A DNA stretch of 64,000 nucleotides. Origin: Malachius bipustulatus. Its lineage: Eukaryota > Arthropoda > Insecta > Coleoptera > Melyridae. Location: assembly GCA_910589415.1 (NCBI GenBank), contig OU342638.1, positions 10,208,014-10,272,013 on the forward strand, in the 5' to 3' direction. This document shows, one piece after another, positions 55,677 through 64,000 of this stretch (position 1 is its first letter; every line of letters starts with the position of its first letter). The position numbers and the translations under genes are program-made. Under the pieces are notes generated by a model that was not told the origin of the DNA, made no database searches, and saw nothing but the letters and a program-made list of their open reading frames with translations.

Positions 55677-57655
55677 TCATTTGACGCGAAGTTGAAGTTC
55701 ACTGATGTACTCCTTCATCCATCTATTCCAAAAATGTTGATGCAATTTTTGAATGTGTTGATAGTGGGAAAGTCTCGATTCAGGAATATGATGTAAATCT
55801 GGATCAGCAACTGTCGTATATGGACGGCCAATTAAGAAATGTGCCGGAGTTAATGGAATGAGATCCTCAGGATTGGAAGAAATTGGAGAAAGGGGTCTTG
55901 AATTTAAAGTTGCCTCTATTTGCGTTATTAACGTGTAAAAACTGCTCAAAGGTTAGAAGGGCATTACCAGCAACACATTTCAAGTGATGCTTCATACTTT
56001 TAACACCTGCTTCCCATAATCTACCTTGGTGAGGAGAAGCAGGAGGAATAAAACTCCATGATATGCCTTCATTTTCTGAAAATTCATTAATCTTTCTTTC
56101 GTTGTTTGTCAAAAATGTATTTAGTTCTTTGAGTTCTGCATCTGCTCCAATAAAATTGGATGCATTATCGGAGAAAATTTTATGTGGTTTTACACGTCTT
56201 GCCGTGAAGCGACGCAAAGCAGCAATAAAAGCTTCTGTAGTCAGATCAGAAACTATTTCTAAGTGTACTGCTTTAGTACAAAAACATACAAAAAGACTTA
56301 CATAACATTTAGTCACCTTAAAACCTCTCCCCTGTCTGTCTTTAATATGAAAATATCCAGCATAATCGATTCCAGTAATATAGAATGGTGGTGAGGGTGT
56401 AAGACGTTCAGTTGGCAGATTTCCCATTAATTGTTCGTTAATTTTAGGTTTTTTTTTTTTTTTTTATTTAAAAAGGAGGGAGCATCGGTCTTAACTATGT
56501 AGGTAAGACAAAGTCGCTCCACTCCCGTAACACGGGATTTCGAGTATCTTACTCATTCACCCAGCCTCAAGTATGCCTTTTATAAATTTAAACGTTCGGT
56601 CGCTTGTTGTATTTTTCACATACATTCGAAAATGCATCCGAAAAATAACACGAGCCGGTGAGTCCCGAACTCGCGACCTTAGGCTCGGTAGGCAGCGGAC
56701 TTAACCACTAGGCTACGCGAGTCTCCAATTTTAGGTTTTGCTCTAAAACATTTAACACAATCATGAACTGTTTTTCTCGCTAAATTTCTTCCAGACAGTA
56801 TCCAAAACTTTTCTCTTATACTGTATAGAAGCATTTGCGGACCAGAATGAAGTGTCAAAATATGATAATATTCAAGAAGTAATTTTGTAAATCGATGGTT
56901 ACCCAATAAAATGGGATGCTTTTTATTATAAGGTAAGCTTGTGTAGTCAAGTCTACCTCCAACACGCAAAATGTTTTTTCCATCAATAAATGGATTTAAT
57001 TGAGACAAATTTCCTTTGGTTATAGCCTTTTTATTTTTTAGTATTATTATTTCATTGGGAAATGTCTGAGTTTGGGCAATTCTGATTAAAACATTAAACG
57101 CATTGTTTAATTCAAAAGCTTTTAAAGCACCACTAAGAACTTCCTGTTTTGATTTTGAAGAGTTAGTGATAAATCGAAGACAGTATGACATGATTCTTAT
57201 CAATTTATTGAAATTTGAATAATTATCAAAATTAAATGATTCAGGAACAGTCTTTGCAAGGAGACTCATTGTCGCCCCTCTCAGTTCAGGCATATCAGAA
57301 ATGGAATTTGGAAGCACCGGCCAACTTGAAGAATCATCAAGGATAAATAATGGACCGTGCCACCAGGATTTTAAGTTTGATAATTCTTGAGGACTCGTAC
57401 CTCTACTTAAAATATCAGCGGGTTTCAAAGCGCTTGGTACATACTTCCAGTTTTCCGGCTTTGTGAAACTTTGTATTTGAGAAATTCTATTGGCAACAAA
57501 GGTTTGTAGTAAGCTTGGACTCATTGATATCCAACTCAGCACAATTGTAGAATCACACCAATAGAATTCATTATTTATGGGCAAATTTTTCGTTATATCT
57601 CTTGGTCGACTATTACCTTCCCAATGATTCGGAATTTGGAGATGTAGAATGTGCA
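55677..57655 (-). pseudogene. BEL/Pao polyprotein fragment: RNase H, integrase zinc-binding and catalytic domains
   Basis: Read on the minus strand from 57655. The RNase H part has FYWCDSTIVLSWI. Next come VANRISQIQ and PADILSRG, typical of Pao polyproteins. Then LRVGGRLDYTSLPY, KHPILL and a zinc-binding HxxxH-CxxC (CVKCFR) region. A SINE interrupts at 56726. After it the integrase core reads GIDYAGYF (first Asp), FSDNASNFIGA (second Asp) and GRLWEAGVKSMKHHL (Glu). A small indel near 55930 moves the C-terminal part (IEATLNSRPL, LTPAHFLIG, HFWNRW) to another frame. It ends at 55679 just before the polypurine tract. RT and upstream domains are missing. Confidence 0.85.
56453..56726 (-). mobile_element. 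tRNA-derived SINE inserted in the BEL element
   Basis: On the minus strand the first 70 nt form a tRNA-like head: box A GTAGCCTAGTGGTTAAG and box B GCGAGTTCGGGACTC, the internal RNA polymerase III promoter. An unrelated body follows, then a poly-A tail (the T run at 56449-56464 on the plus strand). The 13-bp direct repeats AATTTTAGGTTTT at 56440-56452 and 56727-56739 mark the insertion. It is about 274 bp, normal for a SINE. The tRNA-like head is diverged, so this is not a functional tRNA gene. Confidence 0.88.
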
Positions 57656-58110
57656 TTAAAAACACATACAAGACTTTACACTGATGAAGATTTTATGCAT
57701 GTCATGAGGACATGCCGTCGCCGTTTATTGTGAATAGATTTCAAATCAATTGCTCCGGTTCAAAATTTAGTGACTAATCGAAAATCTGATATTGAAAAAA
57801 ATAAAATTTCATGGCCAAAGACTTTTGAATAGAATTGAAAAGAAACTGTCCCACCAAACTCTTTATGAAATCAAACCTTTGTGATGATCCAAAAGAAGTA
57901 GATAGGGGCCTAAAAGGACGTAAAAATAGATGACCGTGAACTGTCAGCTCCTAAGCTTCAGGATCTTAAAGATATGTTAAAACTAGTTCCAAATGATTCA
58001 AGGCCTTTTTATCAGTTTCTCAGACACGTTCAGGTTGGTGATTTTAGTGATGATGTCGATGGATTTGGATCACTGACAGGCATTGATTTTGAGCCGGTAG
58101 AAGAGAAGTA
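57656..58110 (+). pseudogene. Possible transposon-encoded protein remnant
   Basis: Several short plus-strand frames read like one decayed protein. The clearest piece (about 57955-58110, KLQDLKDMLKLVPNDSRPFYQFL, ending ...FEPVEEK) is a plausible C-terminus followed by a stop. I do not recognise the family. It forms the right border of the truncated BEL copy. Confidence 0.25.
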
Positions 58111-59945
58111 ATTATTGTAAGAGCCTACGAAGTGTATTAGAGAATTTTTTTTAATTTCTTTTATTATGACCAAAGGAGGAAACAATTTTTTTGTTTATGT
58201 GATATTAGGAATTTTTTTTTTTTTTGATAATAATTTCAGTTTGTCACAGAGTTTTCTAATAAAAGTTTACCAAAAACGCTTATTTTCAAGTCTTTTTCCC
58301 GGAGTTCGTAAATCATAAGGAACATAACATTGCATTTATTTCTTTTACCCTGTAGAAGGATGAGAACTAAAAATAAATATTCACTCTATGTTGGAAAAAA
58401 GAAATTTGTATCAACAAAATATAAAAAATACAAAAATTAGCTATAAAAATATGAATCTGCTTGAGACAGATTTTACTCAAAGTAGTGTTAATGAACGTTA
58501 AAACTTTATTGCATAACGGTGTCCATTTATGAGATTGATGCGTAAGGAGGTTTTTGAACACTGTGCCTGTATCCCAAAAAAATGAAACTCACCATCAAAA
58601 AAATCAAAAAACTGCATCATTGTGTTGTGGTCCAGTCCGATGTGCCACCAGCTTGCACTCGGTCAACATCCCCCTTGATCGACTACCTGCCAAGCGAAGC
58701 GGCATCTGCGGTGACGGTGAGTGCCATAGCTAGGGCTCCTAGGATCCAGATTCGTTGAACGAAGAGGTCATTTGCATCAACAGAGCCATTTTGCTCTTCT
58801 CGGCCGTGGGAGGTATTGGAGGTGCCCCGGTATTACATCCTGTGGAAAGACTTTATTTAGACCGGCGACTCTATAAAATAAAACACTGCTCGTCTTACCC
58901 AATTATACCTTATACCTTCTACAGTTCATAAGGGATCACATTTACATCTCCTGGTCCTGGCAGTAAATAAAGTTTCGACTTTATTCCCACCTTCAATCCA
59001 GAATATTTTGCAAGGTCTGCTTTACTTCCCTTCTTGTTCTTGTTATCAAGAAATAGGAACTGACTTCATATTTGTACGCATTTTCTTGATCGTTTTCTGG
59101 TCGTGTTCAGATATCCAAGACAGTTACTCACATGACATCGACACTGAAATGAGTAAGATATAGTGTAAATAAAGGTTTTTAACACAAAACAGATATTTTA
59201 ATACACTAAAGAGTTATATACAGAATAAATGCTATACAGCTGTTAATAAGTTACTCCCCCAAGTTGGTATTATGTGCAAATTTGAAAGTTCTGGAACAGT
59301 TACTTTTTTTTGTTAATTTATTTATTTATGGTCCTTGGAAACAAAAAGTTTATATCAGGAACCTACGACATAATTCTAATCAAATTAACAGTAACACAAC
59401 ATCAATAATAATAACAAAAAAAAAAAACACTAATAAGAATAAGCATAATAACACTATAACAAAATAAAGAAATGGTCTATTTTCTATGTTTTAATTTGCT
59501 GAACCCAAAAAGGGAATTTAAAGGGAAATTCCCTTTAAATTCATTGCTTAATGACAAAAACTGTCAAGACAATAATTATTATTGATAATTATACCAAATG
59601 GTTTCATTATCTAACAATCAGGAAAGGCTCGTCTTTCGGGGGTAAAATGTTTAAAAACCGCTTTTTTTAACAGGGGTACAAAAACCGCGGAAGATTTTGC
59701 ACTACTGCACATGTAAGTAAGTAGAAAATTTGTTCACGTTTTTTTTTTTTAGTTTGGAATTTGGATCCAATATAGCAGAAAAACAAAAAAAAATAGGATA
59801 ACTGACATGCAATAACAAAAATAAAATTCCTTGGGAATATAGAAAGTTATCCCCAATCAAAATCAGGCAAAATTTTGGGGTGCCTCACTTTCATTTTTGC
59901 AAAATGTAGTCTTATGAAAAATTAAGTTTTAAAAAAATAATTAGA
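58111..59945. other. Non-coding stretch
   Basis: No domain-bearing ORF on either strand. It includes a GC-richer patch at 58620-58860, which may be old coding or repeat sequence, and poly-T/poly-A runs. A perfect 29-bp palindrome (GAATTTAAAGGGAA, centre A, complement) lies at 59514-59542. Confidence 0.3.
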
Positions 59946-60460
59946 TTGGAATTTGAAGAGTAATAATTGTGAGAAAAAAGGAAAAAAAAAAGGGTGAAAA
60001 TAATGATTTGAAAGCACAAAAGAGAAGAACAAAGAGATAGCAACGAGAACATAAAGAAATCAGAAGGGAATAAATTATAAAGAGAAAAAAAGGTTGTCAG
60101 AAAGAAATAGAGGAGAAGGATAATTAGTTTATGGAAATAAAGAAAATCAAGTTGAAAAGAAGTGAAAGAAACTTAGAAGACATCAAGAAAATTTGGAACT
60201 TAAAATTATATTTAAAAAGGAAGAAGCAGGAAAATCATTTTTGAGAACCTGTGAGAGACAGGTTCAAGGAAGTTTGATAATTTGTAAAGAAGAAGAGAAG
60301 CAGCGAGAGACGAAGAGAGAGAAAGAGAGAATTAGAAGATCAGGAAAAAGTGAAGCGAAGCAGCGAGATACAGATAGTGAAAGAGAGAATCAAAAGACTA
60401 GAAAAATATTTCTAGGGAGAAACAGCAAGAGATAGAGAGAAATAGAAGACTAAAGATAGG
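59946..60460. repeat. Purine-rich (A/G) tract of about 500 bp
   Basis: The plus strand is overwhelmingly A and G with scattered C and T, built of GAGA, AAGAAA and AGCGAGA-like strings. Two related blocks around GAAGCAGCGAGA lie near 60297 and 60357. The 80-codon ORF inside is all Arg/Lys/Glu and looks like a by-product of composition. Such tracts can form triple-stranded or nucleosome-poor DNA. Confidence 0.6.
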
Positions 60461-60631
60461 TTAAAAAAAGGATATTGTAAGATTTTGGCATTATAATTAG
60501 TTTTAAATTATTACAGTGTAGTTTTAACAAATTTTAAGATTCAGAGAGCTGGAAGTAGGTTTTGTATTTTTTTTTTTAATAAACATTTTGTCAAGTTACA
60601 AAAGTCATAAATTAAACGATTTATTTCATAC

Positions 60632-61788
60632 TAATACCAAATACGCTAAAATATTAATACCGGACACTCCTATACCTATAGCATTGCAACAGGTTGCGTC
60701 CACTTTAGCAGCGCCACCAAGCATGAACTGGGACCACTAAAAATTAAATTTGGTGAAACATAGCGGGAGTTTTAAATATCAACGCTGAATAGAAAAGCCC
60801 TTAAAATTAATTAGACGGAATAGACGGAGGAAATTGGGACGAAGAATTAATACAACAATAAACAACAAAGTTTTCAATATGTTCATTATATTAACAATAA
60901 TTAACTACTATTACACACAATATTATTAATATCTTTAGGTAGGTATATTTCAAAAAGATTGAATCGCTATATACCTAAGTGTAAGCCTTTTATTTGCCGC
61001 AATTCCAATAATGTGCTTCCTTGCAATTTTAAAGGTCTATTATTTGCTGGATTAACAAAATTTTCCTCTTTGAAATGATCAGTACAAAATAATATGGTGA
61101 GAAATCTGCTTCGACACTCCACACTTTTTCAAAATTTCGTCATTCATCGATGTTATTATAACCTATTTCTTGTTCCTATTTCCATCAGCATAGTTATAAA
61201 ATATTAATAAGTTTATTTACGCGGCTTCTAAAGTTAACTTTATACATAATTCTTTATTCCTGCTTGGAATACCGTGGAAAGATCTGGACATGCTTAACAA
61301 TCCATAGTTGGAGCAACCGCACACAGCACACAGCACATATTTTCCAGACATTATGTTCACTTTAATACAGCGGTACATTATAAATGCCTATTTAACTAAT
61401 TGATTATGAATAAAACACTAATGTTTTATAAAATTCTACTGTATATTGATGGATGATAGAAACGTTACACGTGTTTCGCTACTTTTCATGTAGCATCTTC
61501 AGACGTATTTAACTGCGTACGCAACAAAATTATCCGCTGATATAATGCTTTGAGAGTAACTTTAAATTGAAATTATACTTGAAACTAAAACGTTCAATTA
61601 CTAATGACAAATTATTAATAATAATTAATTATCATTGACTGCAGCTGTCAAAAACCGTGAAAAGTTACCTAACTTTGAATTTAAAAACAGCTTAGTGGTC
61701 CCAGTTCCTGCATGAGGGCGCTGTAAAAATGGACAGAGGTTTTGAGAGGAAGTGTCCGGTATTAATATTTTAAGGTATTTGCTAATAC
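60632..61788. mobile_element. Terminal-inverted-repeat element of about 1.15 kb
   Basis: Left CTAATACCAAATACGCTAAA and right TTAAGGTATTTGCTAATAC are inverted. Inside them AATATTAATACCGGACACT and its complement extend the arms to about 100 bp, with weaker pairing through the GGCGC(T/C) and AACTGGGACCACT segments (60719-60740, 61692-61722). No ORF. The exact ends and target duplication are uncertain. Confidence 0.6.
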
Positions 61789-62561
61789 ATTATAACCAGA
61801 TAAACGCTTCGTTACCGTAACTATAAACATACTCATTAGGGTGCAGCGTTAAAATAAATTTTTTATTTGGAAATTCTAACGGGGATCAAAATAAGGGATT
61901 TTAGGTTAGAATAACAAAATAATGCAAAAAAAATAAACCAAAATTTTTTTTCCACCCCCGCAAAATTTTTATTTTTTTTTTATTTTTTTTTGTTTTAATT
62001 TCAATGCGTAATGGGACAGAATGTATCAAATTTCAAGAGCAAAAGTCACCAGTTGTTTTTTTTTTTTTTAGTTGCAAAGATGTTTTCCACTCCCGCAGCA
62101 ACATACAAAAATTAATACCTAATTTTGAGAAAAATAATTGATACACTTTTAACCGGGCATCCACACGCTGGCCCAACTATTTGGCGAAACATTCACTGAA
62201 TCATTCACCGAATCATTCGTGTACAAACTTGCCGTCCACACGTTGGCGATTGCAGTTGGCTTCAGGCTTGGTCGAACTACAGGCGAACGACCATAGCGAA
62301 TTCATAATCACAGATAACGACAGTGGCGGCGTTATGTGTCTTGAATTTCCACGGGAATTGAAAATGTAAAATTGTTTTGCCATATTTATGCAAGCTCAGC
62401 TCTGATAATTTTTCTTTTTATAATTAATAATTGTTCTTTATATCTCACTAGTAGTGCGGTAATAGACTTAGCGTACTAGTGCGGTAATATGGATTCTTAT
62501 CCAAAGTAACTTAGATGGGTGGGATGATAAGTGCTCTTTATTTAATGATTGTAGATAAATA
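61789..62561. other. Non-coding stretch with short direct repeats
   Basis: Poly-A/T runs at 61920-62070. CCACACG(C/T)TGGC occurs at 62161 and 62245, and CTAGTAGTGCGGTAATA / TACTAGTGCGGTAATA at about 62448 and 62473. A 62-codon ORF at 62181 has no domain. Confidence 0.3.
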
Positions 62562-62563
62562 TA

Positions 62564-63459
62564 CAGGGTGGGGCGCGACGAACGCCTCGGTCTGTGTAGC
62601 CTAAATCGTGCACAATTAAAAAAAAAATTAAATTGAGTCTTATACAGGGCCGTAGTGCCTATAACTTAAAATTATTTTTTACTATACAGCATGTCCCATA
62701 TGACAGTGGCATATCAAAGTTTTGTTTTTTTAAACAGAATGCTCCTAACTATGTTATCGCATTTTTAGATTGTCTGAGAAGAAAGAATAAGATTGGTTTT
62801 TACAGATGGTGTTGATGTAAATTGAAAAGTTTCTGAGTTATAAACAAGTGAAAATCGCAATTTTCGAAGTTCAAGGCCCTGTACAACGAAAACGGCTCAA
62901 GATAGAGAAAAACGGCTTACATGTCCGTCTTTTAACTTTTTATTTACTGTCCTATTGTACAGAAACATTTGTACGTTCTTTGTTTCTTCTTATTTGGCGA
63001 GGCGTGGAGAAATCTCAGATTTTTTCCAATTTTTTTATCACCCTGTATAAACATTTTATCTACATCATAGGATAGTACACAAAAAGCTAAAATAGGGACA
63101 TCTAAGCCGTTTTTCTTTATCTTGACCCGTTTTCGTGGTACAGGGCCTTGAACTTCAAAAACGACGATTTTCACTTGTCTATAACTCACAAACTTCTGAA
63201 TTTAAACACCAACTGTAAAAGCCAATCTTATTTTTTCTTCTCAGACAATCTAAAAATGCAATAACATAGGAGCATTCCATTTAAAAAAACATAACTTTGA
63301 TATGCCACTCTCATATGGGACATGCTGTATACTTATAAATAAATAATTTTAAGTTGTGGGCACTACGACCATGTATAAAATTAGACCCAATTCAAATTTT
63401 TTTCAAATTGTGCACGATTTAGGATACACAGACCGAGGCGTTCAACGCGCCCCACCCTG
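62564..63459. mobile_element. 896-bp palindromic TA-flanked element
   Basis: TA at 62562-62563 and 63460-63461. Ends CAGGGTGGGGCGCG...CGCGCCCCACCCTG. Arms of about 400 bp. The inner arm sequence (GACAGTGGCATATCAAAG, GAATGCTCCTA, TTCAAGGCCCTGTA) matches the 32576 element, while the outer 120 bp differs, so the two share a core with different ends. Confidence 0.88.
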
Positions 63460-63769
63460 TATCATTTTATATTTTTATATTTTTATATTTTATTTAATTA
63501 AAGCCTTATAATTAGTTTTTTCACATTTCTTTCTAGCGATTTTGATTTTATTAATCGATTTCTACGTATGTATTGAAAAAAAATTGATTTTATTTTCGAC
63601 AATTTACCACCATAATACAGTTTTTTTATCGCTGGCGCCCGAACTAATTTTTTTTTTATGAAACTGATTACCTATGCCATTCCGTGGTCCTATATCAAGT
63701 ACACAAATCCGCAAAGTTTCAGTTTAAAATTAAGCTCTATTTAGGGGGTGGACACTAGTGTTGGGACAC

Positions 63770-64000
63770 CCGGTACAGGGCCTTGAACTTGAAAAATGGC
63801 GATTTTCACTTGTTTCTCACAAACATCTCAATTTAAACACAAACTGAAAAGGCCAATCTTTTTTTTTCTTCGAGATCAATCTAAAAGTACAATAACATAG
63901 GAGCATTCCATTTAAAAAATAAACATAATTTTAAGTTGTAGACACTACGACCCTGTATAAGACCCAATTTAATTTTTTTTTTATCGTGCACGATTTAGGC
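63770..64000. mobile_element. Partial copy of the same palindromic family at the window edge
   Basis: From GGTACAGGGCCTTGAACTTG at about 63771 it follows the right-arm sequence of the 62564 element (ATAGGAGCATTCCATTTAAA, then CACTACGACCCTGTAT) to the end of the window, with deletions. Its other arm is not seen. Confidence 0.75.

Larger units (their letters stand above)
55363..57655 (-). mobile_element. BEL/Pao retrotransposon, 5'-truncated, inserted in the Gypsy integrase
   Basis: Runs on the minus strand. A 3' long terminal repeat lies at 55363-55626, preceded (in element sense) by a purine tract, then the integrase, the zinc-binding region and the RNase H region up to about 57655. No 5' long terminal repeat, gag, protease or RT is in view. 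A SINE interrupts it. The left edge cuts the Gypsy ORF exactly at 55362/55363. Confidence 0.8.

Noticed and set aside
56640..56726. A real tRNA gene on the minus strand
   Set aside because: Box A and B are present, but an unrelated body and poly-A tail follow and target duplications flank the whole, so it is a SINE head.
60193..60435. An 80-residue Arg/Lys/Glu-rich protein
   Set aside because: It lies wholly inside a purine-rich tract, where A/G codons give Lys, Arg, Glu and Gly in every frame.

Overview
The window reads as nuclear DNA of an insect. A hemipteran is my best guess, but no gene proves the order. It is AT-rich by eye, has GT-AG introns of 50-200 bp, and is packed with the transposon types common in insects: pogo/Tigger, piggyBac, PIF/Harbinger, hAT, Tc1/mariner, Crypton-type tyrosine recombinase, jockey-like LINEs, BEL/Pao, Gypsy and a tRNA-derived SINE. 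I see no clearly recognisable single-copy host gene. The only candidate is a 52-codon ORF at 27107 in an otherwise unexplained stretch.

Layout. 1-2345: a pogo-like transposase whose PHD-finger tail is cut off by one in-frame stop, ending at a likely right terminal repeat. 2412-5395: a decayed, intron-containing family-B DNA polymerase of Polinton/Maverick type, lacking its catalytic palm. 5450-10915: a large, Asp-rich, CpG-rich, virus-like coding region of unknown function. It is split by one frameshift and two transposon insertions (7801-7949 and 8081-8824). Skipping each insertion with one copy of its target duplication leaves the frame open into a 668-codon ORF. This is the most interesting object in the window. 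11205-25575: a tandem array of about 2.21-kb non-coding units (five plus a diverged sixth). Two sequence types run A-B-A-B-B, and copy 1 carries a hAT-like element and a second terminal-repeat element.

26500-27270: a tandem duplication and the possible short ORF. 27313-36554: two inverted arms about 9 kb apart that enclose a piggyBac element (itself split by a LINE), a long-arm palindrome, a CTAGTTTTAACT-rich element with a nested pogo MITE, and a hAT MITE. 37668-43700: LINE fragments, two long palindromes, and a Harbinger pair (Myb/SANT gene and converging transposase remnant). 44775-49320: a Crypton-like tyrosine recombinase interrupted by a well-preserved DD82E Tc1/mariner-type transposon with an intact 457-aa transposase, perfect terminal repeats and a TA duplication.

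49738-58110: LINE fragments, then a Gypsy integrase broken by a Harbinger element and by a BEL/Pao element, the latter itself broken by a SINE. 58111-64000: mostly non-coding, with a purine-rich tract, a terminal-repeat element and two more palindromic TA elements.

The genes do not form a pathway. The window is a stack of nested insertions in which target-site duplications give the order of events. Most coding units are dead; the 46496-47869 transposase is the one that looks potentially functional. Boundaries were read by eye from repeats and duplications. Family names rest on motifs and domain order, not on searches.
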